This document shows positions 28,471 to 37,797 of a stretch of DNA of 64,000 nucleotides, in pieces. The DNA lies in contig SCRT01000012.1 of the NCBI GenBank assembly GCA_004298465.1, positions 186,001 to 250,000 of the forward strand, in the 5' to 3' direction. The translations under genes and the position numbers were made by a program. The DNA comes from Nevskiaceae bacterium. GTDB taxonomy: Bacteria; Pseudomonadota; Gammaproteobacteria; Nevskiales; Nevskiaceae. Below the pieces are notes generated by a model. The model was given only the letters and a program-made list of their open reading frames with translations, had not been told where the DNA came from and made no database searches. Positions within the stretch are counted from its first letter, which is position 1. Every line of letters starts with the position of its first letter.

Positions 28471-30189
28471 TTATCTGTCGGCAGGGGCATCGGCGGGAGT
28501 GTCGCCGTCGCCGTGGGAAGCGTCGTGGGTATCCCGCCTCAACCGGTAGGAAACCTGGCTGCGCGTCATGCCGAGCTGCCGGGCGGCGCGCGAAAAGTTG
28601 CCGTCAGCGCGGTCCACCGCACGCTGGATCAGTGCGGATTCAAGCTCCGCGAGGTTCGGTGAACAGTCCAGCAGGGTGTCGAGCAGTGTGTCGTGGACGC
28701 CTTGTGTCGCCGTGACGAGGCGCCCGGAGGGGTCGAGCTCTGCGCAGGGCATCGATGCTTCGGGCGGGGTTGCAAACAGATGGCCAACCTCGATGGTCCC
28801 GCCTTCAGGGGCAAGCAGGACACCGCGTTCGATCGCATTCTCGAGCTCGCGGATATTGCCTGGCCAGGGGTGCCCCGCCAGTGTCTGCAGTGCGCGCTCG
28901 CTCAGTTCGAGATTTTTCTTGCCGTAGCGCTGGCGATATTTGTCGACGAAGGAGGCGGCCAGCGGGGGAATGTCGATCCGGCGCTCGCGGAGCGGCGGAA
29001 TCGTAATCGGGAAGGTTGAGATCCGGTAGTAGAGATCGGCACGGAAACGGCCGGCGGCGATGGCGGCTTCGAGGTCCACGTTCGTTGCGCAGACGATGCG
29101 GACGTTGACCTTGTGGACCCGTGTGTCGCCGACCCGTTCCAGCTCGCCGGTCTGCAGTACGCGCAACAGCTTGGCCTGTGCTGCCAGCGGCAGGTCGCCG
29201 ATTTCGTCGAGGAACAACGTGCCACCATCGGCGCATTCGAAGCGACCGGGGCGCGAGTCCTGGGCGCCGGTGTAGGCGCCCTTGCGCACGCCGAACAGTT
29301 CAGCCTCCACCAGGTCGTGCGGGATGGCGGCACAGTTGACGGTGACGAACGGTGCCTGCGGGTCTGGCCCGTGGACGTGCAGCCAGTGGGCGAACATGCC
29401 CTTGCCCACGCCGGTTTCACCCAGCAGCAGGACCGTGATGGGTGCACCCGCAGCCTTCCCCAGCAGGTCGAAGGCTGCGGTGAACGCCGGGGCCTGCCCC
29501 ACCAGCAGCCCGCGGTCCGCCGGCGTGCGGCCATAGCCCCGCAAGCGGCGCAGTTCTTCTTCCACCTCGCGCAGATCCACGGGTCCGCCGATGCCGCGGA
29601 AGTAATCGACGTATTCCTGGTCTTCCCACTCATCAGCCGGCCGCCCTTCGATGATGCAACAGTCGTGGCCCTGGCGGATGCATTGGGTCTCGCGGAACAC
29701 GATGAAGCGTTTGAGGAAACGGCTGGAGTATCCCGATGCATAGCCGATCAGGTTCCAGCATGCGGGCTCCGGGCCGACGCCGTAATACTGGATGTGCGAT
29801 TCCGCCTCCCACGAATGGCGCCACTCCACCTTGCCGGTGAAGCGTCCGGTCTTCCAGTCGATCTCCGACTCGGTGATGGCGGCTTTGACCAGCCCTTCGA
29901 AGCCGTGCAGTTCCGGACCTATGCTGAACAGGTCGAAGGGATCGCCGCGGCCTTCCAGCTTCAGCGCCAGGTCGGCATCATGTTCGCCGGAGACGAAGCC
30001 CATCCGCATCAGCAGGCTGCGTGCGCGCGCTGTCCCCAGCGACTCGAGCAATTCGTGGCGCAGGGCGCCCAGGGCCTTGGCGTGGACCAGCAGCATGCGG
30101 CTGTCGTCCAGCCATATCTGGCCGGATTCCAGATCGAAATGCAGCCGCGAGCGCAGCTTGAAACGCTCGGTCAGACGTTCGTCGGCCAT
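28471..30189 (-). CDS. XylR/DmpR-type sigma-54 activator, phenol-sensor type (regulator 1)
   Basis: 572 residues from the ATG at 30189. The sensory XylR_N/V4R domain (about 1-200) is followed by an AAA+ domain with Walker A GETGVGKG (near 257), the sigma-54 contact loop GAYTGA (near 305), and a Fis-type helix-turn-helix at the end (GNFSRAARQLGMTRSQVSYRLRR). Aligning by spacing to MopR, the zinc ligands fall on C144, E167, C170 and C178, and the phenol-binding pair on H95 and W123. It lies next to hydroxylase set 1 on the same strand, with the sigma-54 promoter in between. Its 5' end overlaps the LysR gene by 19 bp. Confidence 0.9.
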   Translation of the reverse strand: MADERLTERFKLRSRLHFDLESGQIWLDDSRMLLVHAKALGALRHELLESLGTARARSLLMRMGFVSGEHDADLALKLEGRGDPFDLFSIGPELHGFEGLVKAAITESEIDWKTGRFTGKVEWRHSWEAESHIQYYGVGPEPACWNLIGYASGYSSRFLKRFIVFRETQCIRQGHDCCIIEGRPADEWEDQEYVDYFRGIGGPVDLREVEEELRRLRGYGRTPADRGLLVGQAPAFTAAFDLLGKAAGAPITVLLLGETGVGKGMFAHWLHVHGPDPQAPFVTVNCAAIPHDLVEAELFGVRKGAYTGAQDSRPGRFECADGGTLFLDEIGDLPLAAQAKLLRVLQTGELERVGDTRVHKVNVRIVCATNVDLEAAIAAGRFRADLYYRISTFPITIPPLRERRIDIPPLAASFVDKYRQRYGKKNLELSERALQTLAGHPWPGNIRELENAIERGVLLAPEGGTIEVGHLFATPPEASMPCAELDPSGRLVTATQGVHDTLLDTLLDCSPNLAELESALIQRAVDRADGNFSRAARQLGMTRSQVSYRLRRDTHDASHGDGDTPADAPADR

Positions 30190-31193
30190 GGTGTGGACCT
30201 GCGGGTGGGAGCGTGGCGGCGGGGTTTTGCGAGCGTGGCCTTGCGCTGGCTGCGGCGCACGGTCGGGGTGGATGCCGGCGGCGGGGAAGACAGGCTTGGG
30301 CGCAGCGCGCGGGCGACGTCGAGAAAGCATGCCAGCAGGGTGGAATGATCGTCCTTGCGGTGGGCGATGCACAGGTCGACCTGTGCAAATTCCCCCTGGA
30401 CGAGTGGCACGTAGCTGACGTTGGGGAGGCGCAGGTTGCACGCTGAATCGGTGACGAAGGACACACCGCGTCCACTGTCCACGAGCGCAATGGCGGTGGG
30501 GACGTCGTCCACTTCCTGCAGGCTGTGCGGGGTGACGTCCTGTTGTTCGAGGGCCTTGAGCACCTTGTCGATGAAGCCCGGGCGCGGCGACCGCGGATAG
30601 AGGATGAGAGGTTGGCCGGCGATTTCGGTCAACGACAGGCTTTTGCGGGACGCCAGCGGGTGCGCGGAGTCGATCGCCACATTGATGTGCTCGGTCTGCA
30701 CGGGCTCCCACGCGAGGTCCGGTTCATGCTGGAAGAAGCGGTTGAAGCCAAGCGTGAGCCGTCGTTCGCGGAGCGCTCTGAGCTGTTCGGTGCGTCCCAT
30801 GGTGTAGAGCGCGATGTCCACGTCCGGGTAGCGCTCCTGGAACGCTCGCACGATGCGTGGGATCGCGCCGAACACCGCCGATCCGTAGATGCCGATGTCG
30901 AGCCGGCCGATCTGGCCCGCGGCGGTGAGCCGTGCCTGGTTTGCGGCGCGCTCGACGAGCATCAGGATGTTGCGCGCCTCACGGTAGAAGACGCGGCCCG
31001 CCGTCGTCATTTCCACGCCGCGTGGCTTGCGGATCAGCAGCGTTGCGCCCACCGCACCTTCGACCTGCTGGATCTGCCGCGTGAGCGGAGGCTGCGAGAT
31101 GTGCAGCTTGAGTGCGGCTGCGCGAAAGCTGCCCTGCTCGACGACGGCGATGAAATAACGCAGATGGCGAAGGTCGATGGCCGAGAGATTCAT
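30171..31193 (-). CDS. LysR-type regulator of the meta-cleavage operons
   Basis: 340 residues. The N-terminal winged helix (LRHLRYFIAVVEQGSFRAAA, SQPPLTRQIQQVE) and the CatM/BenM/ClcR-like effector domain (GIYGSAVFGAIPRIV, LYPRSPRPGFIDKV) are clear. The C-terminus has a basic extension beyond the usual 300 residues. It is divergent from the NTF2/aldehyde-dehydrogenase operon. A GATACCT motif reading ATAC-N7-GTA, close to the site of this LysR branch, begins 22 bp from its start. It probably controls that operon and the two others with the same motif. Aromatic acids or ring-cleavage products are the usual effectors. Confidence 0.9.
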   Translation of the reverse strand: MNLSAIDLRHLRYFIAVVEQGSFRAAALKLHISQPPLTRQIQQVEGAVGATLLIRKPRGVEMTTAGRVFYREARNILMLVERAANQARLTAAGQIGRLDIGIYGSAVFGAIPRIVRAFQERYPDVDIALYTMGRTEQLRALRERRLTLGFNRFFQHEPDLAWEPVQTEHINVAIDSAHPLASRKSLSLTEIAGQPLILYPRSPRPGFIDKVLKALEQQDVTPHSLQEVDDVPTAIALVDSGRGVSFVTDSACNLRLPNVSYVPLVQGEFAQVDLCIAHRKDDHSTLLACFLDVARALRPSLSSPPPASTPTVRRSQRKATLAKPRRHAPTRRSTPWPTNV

Positions 31194-31214
31194 GCAAGGT
31201 GTCCAGGTTCAGTC

Positions 31215-31256
31215 GATACCTAAAAAGTAATTCAATTAAGATTAAATTGTATTAGA
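31215..31256 (+). promoter_or_regulatory. Shared promoter/operator motif, copy 1
   Basis: GATACCT (31215-31221) and GTATTAGA (31249-31256) are separated by 27 bp. The element lies between the divergent LysR gene and the NTF2-like gene. Copy 2 at 33521 also shares TAATT and AGATTAAATT in the spacer. The left part reads ATAC-N7-GTAA, near the ATAC-N7-GTAT site of CatM/BenM-type regulators. Confidence 0.7.
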
Positions 31257-31367
31257 CAGCATCAGTCTACGGGGCCGAGACTCCGATCGTCCAGTGAGGT
31301 TCGCACCGATGCGCGGATGCCGGGGCTTGCGTGGGATGCCCGGCCGACCAGATAGTCCAGGAGGAAC

Positions 31368-31853
31368 ATGATGTCCAATGCAGATCGAGAGGACATGGCC
31401 GCACGAGCAGCCGGCATGGAGCGGCTTATCCGCCGCTACTTCGGAGCCTGCAACGACGCAGATGTCGATACCCTGTGCGCCAGCTTCATCCCCGATGCGG
31501 TGCACTATTTTCCGCCGGGCATGTATGAAGGGCCGTTCCGCGGCGCACGCAAGATCGCCGAACGCTGGCAGAGTGCCGTCCAGCAACTCGGGTCCTACTG
31601 GACCATCGACCGATTGCTGGTGGTGCCAGAGACGTGGCAGGCGGCTCTCGAGTGGAGCCACTTCAAAACGCAGCAGGGCAAGTTGCTGCGGGGCGTCGAA
31701 TGGTATGAGTTTGATCCCGCGAGCGCGTTGATCAGCGAGATCCGTGCCTACTACGCGACGCCGCAGCCGGCCGAGGGCGATCGTTTCGAGCTCGGCGGCT
31801 TCGACTACGCGGGCCGGAATTATCCGCTGGCACCGCCGCAAGGCGTGCGCTGA
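31368..31853 (+). CDS. NTF2/SnoaL-like domain protein
   Basis: 161 residues forming one cone-shaped NTF2-like domain (MERLIRRYFGACNDADVDTLCASF, YEGPFRGARKIAERW, LEWSHFKTQQGKLLRGVEWYEF). Such proteins can be isomerases, dehydratases or small oxygenase subunits. No catalytic set is certain here. It is the first gene after the LysR-divergent promoter and is followed after 27 bp by an aldehyde dehydrogenase, so a step in aromatic breakdown is inferred. ATG at 31371 is an alternative start. Confidence 0.8.
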   Translation: MMSNADREDMAARAAGMERLIRRYFGACNDADVDTLCASFIPDAVHYFPPGMYEGPFRGARKIAERWQSAVQQLGSYWTIDRLLVVPETWQAALEWSHFKTQQGKLLRGVEWYEFDPASALISEIRAYYATPQPAEGDRFELGGFDYAGRNYPLAPPQGVR

Positions 31854-31880
31854 ATTCGCCATTTCGCCGGATGAGAATCG

Positions 31881-33473
31881 ATGGAAAAATTGCTGATCGG
31901 AGGGGGTTGGCAGGTCTCCGACAATCCAGGTGGCTCGTTTCGCGCCGAGGATCCCGCCACCGGTCAGCCGATCGGGCCTGAGTTCCCGGTCAGCGGTGCG
32001 GCAGACGTGGAGTTCGCGCTCACGCATGCCGAGGCGGCAGCGAAGGACCTGGCTGCGATCGAGCCCGAGCGCATTGCCGGGTTCCTCGATGCCTTCGCAA
32101 GCGGAATCGAGGCGAGCGCCCCCGAGCTGGCCGAGGTGGCGCATCGGGAAACGGCACTCGGAGTGCATCCGCGTCTGTACGACGTTGAGCTGCCGCGCAC
32201 GGTGAATCAGCTGCGCCAGGCCGCAGCGGCCGCGCGTTCACGCTTGTGGAGTGCGCCCACGATAGATACCCAGGCCGGCTTGCGGGCACGTTATGCGCCG
32301 CTTTCCAAGCCGGTGGTCGTCTTCGGACCGAACAATTTCCCGTTCGCATTCAATGCGGTGTCCGGGGGAGATTGCGCGGCGGCGCTGGCCGCCGGCAATC
32401 CGGTGATCGCCAAGTGCCATCCAGCGCATCCGCAGACCTGCCGCCAGCTTGCGAAAATCGCGCAGGCCGCGGTGCAGTCGGCCGGCCTGCCGATGGCGAC
32501 GATCCAGATCCTCTACCACATGCCGCCGGAGCTGGGGCTGAAGCTGGTCTCCGACTCGCGTGTCGGCGCCGTTGGGTTTACCGGCAGTCGGGCCGGCGGA
32601 CTCGCGTTGAAGCGGGCCGCCGACGAGGTCGGAATACCGGTTTACGCTGAAATGTCCAGCATCAACCCGGTGTTCATCCTGTCGGGCGCGCTGGCTGAAC
32701 GAGGTGCCGAGATCGCCAGTGAGCTGGCGACTTCGTGCCTTGCCGGTGTCGGCCAGTTCTGCACCAATCCGGGTTTCGTGGTCATTCCGCGCGGCGGGGC
32801 CGGTGACACATTCGTCTCAGTGGCGCGCCGCTGCTTCGAGCAGGCCGAGCCAGGCGTGCTGCTGGCGCGTGGCGTGCTGGAGGGCCTGGTTCGGTCCGTC
32901 GATGCGCTGCGGACCGCCGGCGCCAGGGTGTTGTGTGGTGGGCATGCGGCGTCGGGCGCGGGCTATCGTTATTCGCCCACGCTGCTCAGCGTCGATGCCG
33001 ACCACTTCGCGGAACACGCGGCAGCATTGCAGCAGGAAGCCTTCGGACCGGTCAGCCTCTTCATCCGCACTGGCAGCGATGCGGAAACGGAATCGATCGC
33101 CCGGGCGCTGGAAGGCAACCTTACGGGCTGCGTGTACAGCGCACGCGATGGGTCGGACGATGTGCTGGCCGAACGCCTCATGAAACAACTGCGCCCCCGT
33201 GTCGGGCGGTTGCTCAACGATCGCATGCCAACCGGTGTTGCGGTCAGCGCGGCAATGAACCATGGCGGCCCCTATCCGGCGACCAGCCATTCCGGTTTCA
33301 CGTCGGTAGGCTTCCCCGCCGCGATTCGACGCTTCGCGACGCTGGAATGCTACGACCACGTCCGCGAAGCGTGGCTGCCACCGGAACTTCGCGACCGTAA
33401 TCCGGACGGCGGGCTGCAGCGCTGCATCGATGGCGTGTGGACCACGGCGGACGTTGCCGCCAGCACTCCCTGA
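31881..33473 (+). CDS. Aldehyde dehydrogenase, 2-oxoglutarate-semialdehyde dehydrogenase-like
   Basis: 530 residues, longer than most aldehyde dehydrogenases. The segment FGPNNFPFAFNAVSGGDCAAALAAGNP places it with the alpha-ketoglutarate-semialdehyde/NADP-type branch. The catalytic Cys lies in GQFCTNPG (near 294) and the general-base Glu in AEMSSINP (near 260). It oxidises an aldehyde to the acid with NAD(P). It forms a two-gene operon with the NTF2-like gene. The 2-hydroxymuconate enzymes nearby are unrelated at this level, so the substrate is probably a different aldehyde. Confidence 0.88.
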   Translation: MEKLLIGGGWQVSDNPGGSFRAEDPATGQPIGPEFPVSGAADVEFALTHAEAAAKDLAAIEPERIAGFLDAFASGIEASAPELAEVAHRETALGVHPRLYDVELPRTVNQLRQAAAAARSRLWSAPTIDTQAGLRARYAPLSKPVVVFGPNNFPFAFNAVSGGDCAAALAAGNPVIAKCHPAHPQTCRQLAKIAQAAVQSAGLPMATIQILYHMPPELGLKLVSDSRVGAVGFTGSRAGGLALKRAADEVGIPVYAEMSSINPVFILSGALAERGAEIASELATSCLAGVGQFCTNPGFVVIPRGGAGDTFVSVARRCFEQAEPGVLLARGVLEGLVRSVDALRTAGARVLCGGHAASGAGYRYSPTLLSVDADHFAEHAAALQQEAFGPVSLFIRTGSDAETESIARALEGNLTGCVYSARDGSDDVLAERLMKQLRPRVGRLLNDRMPTGVAVSAAMNHGGPYPATSHSGFTSVGFPAAIRRFATLECYDHVREAWLPPELRDRNPDGGLQRCIDGVWTTADVAASTP

Positions 33474-33520
33474 ATGTCGCGGATGGCGTGGCCGGCGGGA
33501 GGGCGCCTGTGGGGCAAATT

Positions 33521-33562
33521 GATACCTTAAAGGTAATTTGACAGAGATTAAATTGTATTAGA
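33521..33562 (+). promoter_or_regulatory. Shared promoter/operator motif, copy 2
   Basis: GATACCT (33521-33527) and GTATTAGA (33555-33562) with the same 27-bp spacing as copy 1. The left part contains the palindrome TACCTTAAAGGTA. It precedes the dmpC-E-H-Rieske-I-dioxygenase operon by about 75 bp. Confidence 0.72.
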
Positions 33563-33638
33563 CGGCATCAACCGATGTGATCGACACTCGGAGCGTCTGA
33601 TATGTGTTTGCGTCGATGCAAGGATGGAGAGTCCAGCC

Positions 33639-35099
33639 GTGGAGCCACAGTACTTCAAACATTTCATCAACGGCGAGTTCGTCTCCAGCAGCCGGACTTT
33701 TCCCAAGCACCGCCCCAGCGACGGTGCCCTGATCGGGCAGGTTTGTGAGGCCGGCAAGGCCGAGGTGAACGCCGCCGTGGCGGCCGCGCGCGCCGCCATG
33801 AAAGGCCCGTGGGGCCGGATGTCGGTGGAGGATCGCACCGCGCTGCTCCACAAGGTGGCCGACGAGATCAACCGCCGCGCCGAGGATTTCGTCCTTGCCG
33901 AGATGAACGATACCGGCCAGCCGCGCGCGATGGTGGAGCACGGCTTCATTCCGCGCGGCGCGGCGAATTTCAAGATCTTTGCCGACGTCATCAAGAACGT
34001 GCCGGCCGAGTCTTTCACCTCGTCGTCGCCCGATGGTCGTGGGGCGCTCAACTACTCGATCCGCGTGCCGAAGGGCGTGATCGGCGTCGTGTGTCCGTGG
34101 AACGCGCCACTGCTGCTGATGACGTGGAAAGTCGGGCCGGCGCTGGCCTGCGGCAACACCGTGGTGGTCAAGCCTTCGGAAGAAACGCCGGCCACCGCCG
34201 CGCTGCTCGGTGAAGTCATGAACGCCGTTGGCGTGCCGCCCGGCGTCTACAATGTCGTGCATGGCTTCGGGCCAGATTCCGCGGGCGCATTCCTGACTTC
34301 GCACCCCGGCGTGGACGCCATCACGTTCACCGGCGAGACGCGCACCGGTACGGCGATCATGAAGGCCGCGGCGGACGGCATCCGCAGCGTGTCCTTCGAA
34401 CTCGGCGGCAAGAATGCCGGCGTGGTCTTCGCGGACTGCGACCTGGATGCGGCGATCGAAGGCATCGGCCGTGCGGCGTTCATGAACTGCGGCCAGATCT
34501 GCCTCGGCACCGAGCGGTTGTACGTCGAGCGTCCGATCTTCGACCGCTTCGTGACCGCGTTGAAAAAACGTGCCGAGTCGCTCAAGCCGGGCAATCCGGA
34601 AGACGCGGGCACCACGCTGGGGCCGCTGATTTCCGAAGAGCAGCGTAACAAGGTGCTGAGCTATTACAAGAAGGCCAGGGATGAAGGTGCAACGCTCGTG
34701 ACCGGTGGCGGTGTGCCAGACATGCCGGGTGAGTTGGCGCACGGCCACTGGGTGCAGCCGACGATCTGGACCGGCCTGCCGGAAACCGCGAGCGTGATCC
34801 GCGAGGAGATCTTCGGGCCGTGCTGCCACATCGCACCGTTCGACACGGAAGACGAAGCCATCGAACGCGCCAACGATACTGAGTATGGGCTGTGCACCAC
34901 GATCTGGACGCAGAACCTGACGCGGGCACACCGCGTGGCGGCGCGGATCGACGTCGGCATCGCGTGGATCAACTCCTGGTTCCTGCGCGATCTGCGCACT
35001 CCTTTTGGCGGCAGCAAGCGCAGCGGCATCGGCCGTGAAGGCGGCGTCCACTCGCTGGAGTTCTATACCGAGCTGCGCAACATCTGCGTGAAACTTTGA
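33639..35099 (+). CDS. dmpC: 2-Hydroxymuconic semialdehyde dehydrogenase (DmpC/XylG-like), set 1
   Basis: 486 residues from GTG 33639, which has GGAGAG at a good distance; ATG 33624 is an alternative. Family blocks are KHFINGEFV, PWNAPLLLMTWK, ELGGKN with the catalytic Glu, and NCGQICLGTER with the catalytic Cys. The C-terminal SIGREGG-like IGREGGVHSLEFYTELRN is also present. It oxidises the ring-cleavage product to 4-oxalocrotonate (enol form) with NAD. It is first in the meta set 1 operon. Long stretches are almost identical at DNA level to dmpC of set 2 (for example 34130-34270 against 51428-51568). Confidence 0.92.
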   Translation: MEPQYFKHFINGEFVSSSRTFPKHRPSDGALIGQVCEAGKAEVNAAVAAARAAMKGPWGRMSVEDRTALLHKVADEINRRAEDFVLAEMNDTGQPRAMVEHGFIPRGAANFKIFADVIKNVPAESFTSSSPDGRGALNYSIRVPKGVIGVVCPWNAPLLLMTWKVGPALACGNTVVVKPSEETPATAALLGEVMNAVGVPPGVYNVVHGFGPDSAGAFLTSHPGVDAITFTGETRTGTAIMKAAADGIRSVSFELGGKNAGVVFADCDLDAAIEGIGRAAFMNCGQICLGTERLYVERPIFDRFVTALKKRAESLKPGNPEDAGTTLGPLISEEQRNKVLSYYKKARDEGATLVTGGGVPDMPGELAHGHWVQPTIWTGLPETASVIREEIFGPCCHIAPFDTEDEAIERANDTEYGLCTTIWTQNLTRAHRVAARIDVGIAWINSWFLRDLRTPFGGSKRSGIGREGGVHSLEFYTELRNICVKL

Positions 35100-35106
35100 A
35101 GGCCGA

Positions 35107-35913
35107 ATGATGGATGCGAAAACCGGGATGGACGCGGACAGGATACGGAGCTTTGGCGATGCTCTGTATGAAGCGCTCGCGAGCCGCACGACGATTGCGC
35201 CGCTGACCGAGCAAGCGCCGGGCATCACCATCCAGGACGCCTACCGTATCCAGCAGCGCATGGTCGCGCGCCGCCTCAAAGCCACCGGCGAAACCATCGT
35301 CGGCAAGAAGATCGGTGTGACATCGAAGGCGGTACAGGACCTGATCCACGTAACCCAGCCGGACTTCGGCCAGCTCACGTCGGGCATGGCTTTCGAAGAA
35401 GGCCAGGAAGTGCCGCTTTCCGGGCTGATCCAGCCGAAGGCCGAGGCCGAAGTGGCTTTCGTGCTCAAGCGCGATCTGCAGGGGCCGGGCGTGACGGCAA
35501 CGGATGTGATCGCCGCGACGGATTACGTGGTGCCGTGTTTCGAGATCGTCGATTCCCGCATCACCGACTGGAAGATCAGGATCCAGGACACGGTGGCGGA
35601 CAACGCTTCCTGCGGCGTCTATCTGCTCGGCGGGGCAAAGAAGAGGCTGACTGATCTCGACCTCAGCCTGGCCGGCCTGGTGCTGGAGCGCAACGGCGAA
35701 CTCTTCTCCACGGCCGCGGGCGCCGCGGTGCAGGGCGGGCCGGTGAATGCCGTCGTGTGGCTGGCCAACACACTCGGCGCGCTCGGCCTGCCATTCAAGG
35801 CGGGGGAAGTGATCCTGTCCGGTTCGCAGTCGTCCCTGATCCCCGCCGTCAAGGGCGAGCACCTGCGGTCGACCGTGGGCGGGCTCGGCAGTTGCGACAT
35901 CCATTTCGTGTGA
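35107..35913 (+). CDS. dmpE: 2-Oxopent-4-enoate hydratase (DmpE-like), set 1
   Basis: 268 residues. IVGKKIGVTSKAVQDLI, PKAEAEVAFVL with the metal-binding Glu pair, and CFEIVDSRITDWKI identify the hydratase branch of the hydratase/decarboxylase family. It adds water to 2-hydroxypenta-2,4-dienoate to give 4-hydroxy-2-oxovalerate. It starts 7 bp after dmpC and works in a complex with DmpH. A second copy lies at 53414-54202. Confidence 0.92.
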   Translation: MMDAKTGMDADRIRSFGDALYEALASRTTIAPLTEQAPGITIQDAYRIQQRMVARRLKATGETIVGKKIGVTSKAVQDLIHVTQPDFGQLTSGMAFEEGQEVPLSGLIQPKAEAEVAFVLKRDLQGPGVTATDVIAATDYVVPCFEIVDSRITDWKIRIQDTVADNASCGVYLLGGAKKRLTDLDLSLAGLVLERNGELFSTAAGAAVQGGPVNAVVWLANTLGALGLPFKAGEVILSGSQSSLIPAVKGEHLRSTVGGLGSCDIHFV

Positions 35914-35920
35914 GGTGAAC

Positions 35921-36703
35921 ATGCTCGACCCGACAACCCTTGCCAAGCTCGCGGATCGCGTCATCGCCGCGCAGGACAATGCCCGCACCATGCCCAAGCT
36001 CACCGACGAGTACCCGTCGCTGAGCGTCGCCGACGGCTACGACGTGCAGGACGAGCTGTGCCGTCGCTGGATCGCGCGCGGCGATCGCTGCATCGGCGTG
36101 AAGGCGGGCCTGACGTCCAAGGCCAAGATGGACCAGATGGGCATTGACGTGCCGGGCTTTGGCATCCTGATGGCGAGCTTTGCCCGGCCCGAGAACTCGG
36201 CGCTCGACATGAAGGAGCTCGTGCATCCGCGTGTGGAGGCGGAAATCGCCTTCGTGACGAAGGCCAAACTCCAGGGCGAAGTGTCGGTGGAGGAAGTCAT
36301 GGCCGCCACTGATTACGTGATTCCGGCGGTGGAAGTCATCGATTCGCGCTACGAGCAGTTCAAGTTCGACCTGCCGAGCGTGATTGCCGACAACACCAGC
36401 AGCGCGCGCTACGTCACCGGCGGCCGTCCGCGCGACCCGCACTCGCTCGACCTGCGCACCATCGGTGTGGTGATCGAGAAGAACGGCGAGATTGCGGCAC
36501 TGGGCGCGAGCGCGGCAGTGCTGAATCATCCGGCTCTGGCGGTCGTGATGCTGGTGAAACATCTGGCCGGACGCGGCAGCGCATTGCCGGCCGGCAGTTT
36601 CGTGATGACGGGAGGCATCACGGCGGCCATCCCGGTCGCGGCTGGCGACAATATCCATGCGCGTTTCCAGGACATGGGTAGCGTCAGTTTCCGTTTCGTG
36701 TGA
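35921..36703 (+). CDS. dmpH: 4-Oxalocrotonate decarboxylase (DmpH-like), set 1
   Basis: 260 residues from ATG 35921 (AGG 5 bp upstream; GTG 35915 is an alternative). IGVKAGLTSKAKMDQMG, HPRVEAEIAFV and AVEVIDSRYEQFKFD identify the decarboxylase branch, with the same Mg-binding fold as DmpE. It decarboxylates 4-oxalocrotonate to 2-hydroxypentadienoate. The DmpE/DmpH gene pair is adjacent here and again in set 2. Confidence 0.92.
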   Translation: MLDPTTLAKLADRVIAAQDNARTMPKLTDEYPSLSVADGYDVQDELCRRWIARGDRCIGVKAGLTSKAKMDQMGIDVPGFGILMASFARPENSALDMKELVHPRVEAEIAFVTKAKLQGEVSVEEVMAATDYVIPAVEVIDSRYEQFKFDLPSVIADNTSSARYVTGGRPRDPHSLDLRTIGVVIEKNGEIAALGASAAVLNHPALAVVMLVKHLAGRGSALPAGSFVMTGGITAAIPVAAGDNIHARFQDMGSVSFRFV

Positions 36704-36724
36704 GGTGAAGCGAGGAGAGAGAAC

Positions 36725-37789
36725 ATGGAATTCCTGAAGAACGCATGGTATTGCGCGGGCTGGGACTACCAGATCTCGCAAGGCAAGGAGTCGATCGTTG
36801 CCCGCAAGATCGCCGGCAAGCGCGTGGTGCTGTATCGCAAGCGCAATGGCGAGGTCGTTGCCATGGAGGACCAGTGCCCGCACCGGCAGGCCGCCATGTC
36901 GATGGGACGCAAGGAGGGCGACGCGCTGCGCTGCATGTATCACGGCCTGAAGTTCGAGGCCGATGGTCGATGTTCGGAAATTCCCGGTGCCAAGGACGTC
37001 CCGGACAGCCTGTGCATCCGCGTCTACCCGGCTGTGGAGAAGGACAACTGGATCTGGGTCTGGATGGGCGACCCTGCCAAGGCGGATCCGGCGCTGATCA
37101 GCGCCGGGGTAGGGCCAGGCGATCCGGACTACATTACCAAGCCAAGCTATGTCCGGGTCAATGCGAGTTATCTGCTGGAAAACGCGAATCTTGCGGATTT
37201 GTCCCATCTTTCGTTCACCCACGAGGGAACGATCGGCATGGGGCGGGCAACGGCACAGATCGTGCCGACGCATCGGGTGCTTCCGCGCGGGATCAAGACG
37301 GATTACTGGACGCGCAACGTGCCGCCACCGAAGTTCGTTCGACACCTGTTTGAACCGGAGTTCAGGTGCGATGCGAACTTCGATATCACGCAGACCTATC
37401 CCTGCACCTGGGTGATGCATTTTCGCGTCTTCACCGCCGGCACGGCCACGGAAGGTGAGTCGGACGGTCAGTTGGTCATGGATTCCTGGACTTCCCAGGC
37501 CGTGACGCCGCGCGATGATCGTTCGGTCGACTATTACTATTCCTGGGGGGTCAGCAGGGAAACCGATTTTCCCGGCATGGCCGATATGCTCAAGGAAGGA
37601 ATCGATGCCGCCTTCCTGGAAGACAAGCGAGTGCTGGAAGGCCAGCAGATTCGCATCGATGAAAATCCGAACTTCAGGCAAATGGGCATCGGTATCGCGG
37701 ATGCCGGCCCCGCCAGGATGCTGCGCGTGATCGACCAGCTCATTCGTGCGGAACGTGAGTCGGAACAACCAGTTGCCAGGATTGCCTGA
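36725..37789 (+). CDS. Rieske non-heme iron oxygenase, VanA-like (copy 1)
   Basis: 354 residues. The Rieske 2Fe-2S ligands are C51, H53, C70 and H73 (DQCPHR and RCMYHGLKF). The mononuclear iron ligands lie in NLADLSHLSFTHE (D158, H161 and H166). Length and layout match the vanillate-demethylase-type oxygenases, which need only an oxygenase and one reductase. It is embedded between dmpH and dmpI, so it should supply a catechol from a substituted aromatic for this operon. No VanB-type reductase gene is in the window. A paralogue with the same N-terminus (NAWYCAGWDY) is at 43073-44146. Confidence 0.88.
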   Translation: MEFLKNAWYCAGWDYQISQGKESIVARKIAGKRVVLYRKRNGEVVAMEDQCPHRQAAMSMGRKEGDALRCMYHGLKFEADGRCSEIPGAKDVPDSLCIRVYPAVEKDNWIWVWMGDPAKADPALISAGVGPGDPDYITKPSYVRVNASYLLENANLADLSHLSFTHEGTIGMGRATAQIVPTHRVLPRGIKTDYWTRNVPPPKFVRHLFEPEFRCDANFDITQTYPCTWVMHFRVFTAGTATEGESDGQLVMDSWTSQAVTPRDDRSVDYYYSWGVSRETDFPGMADMLKEGIDAAFLEDKRVLEGQQIRIDENPNFRQMGIGIADAGPARMLRVIDQLIRAERESEQPVARIA

Positions 37790-37797
37790 GAGCACCT

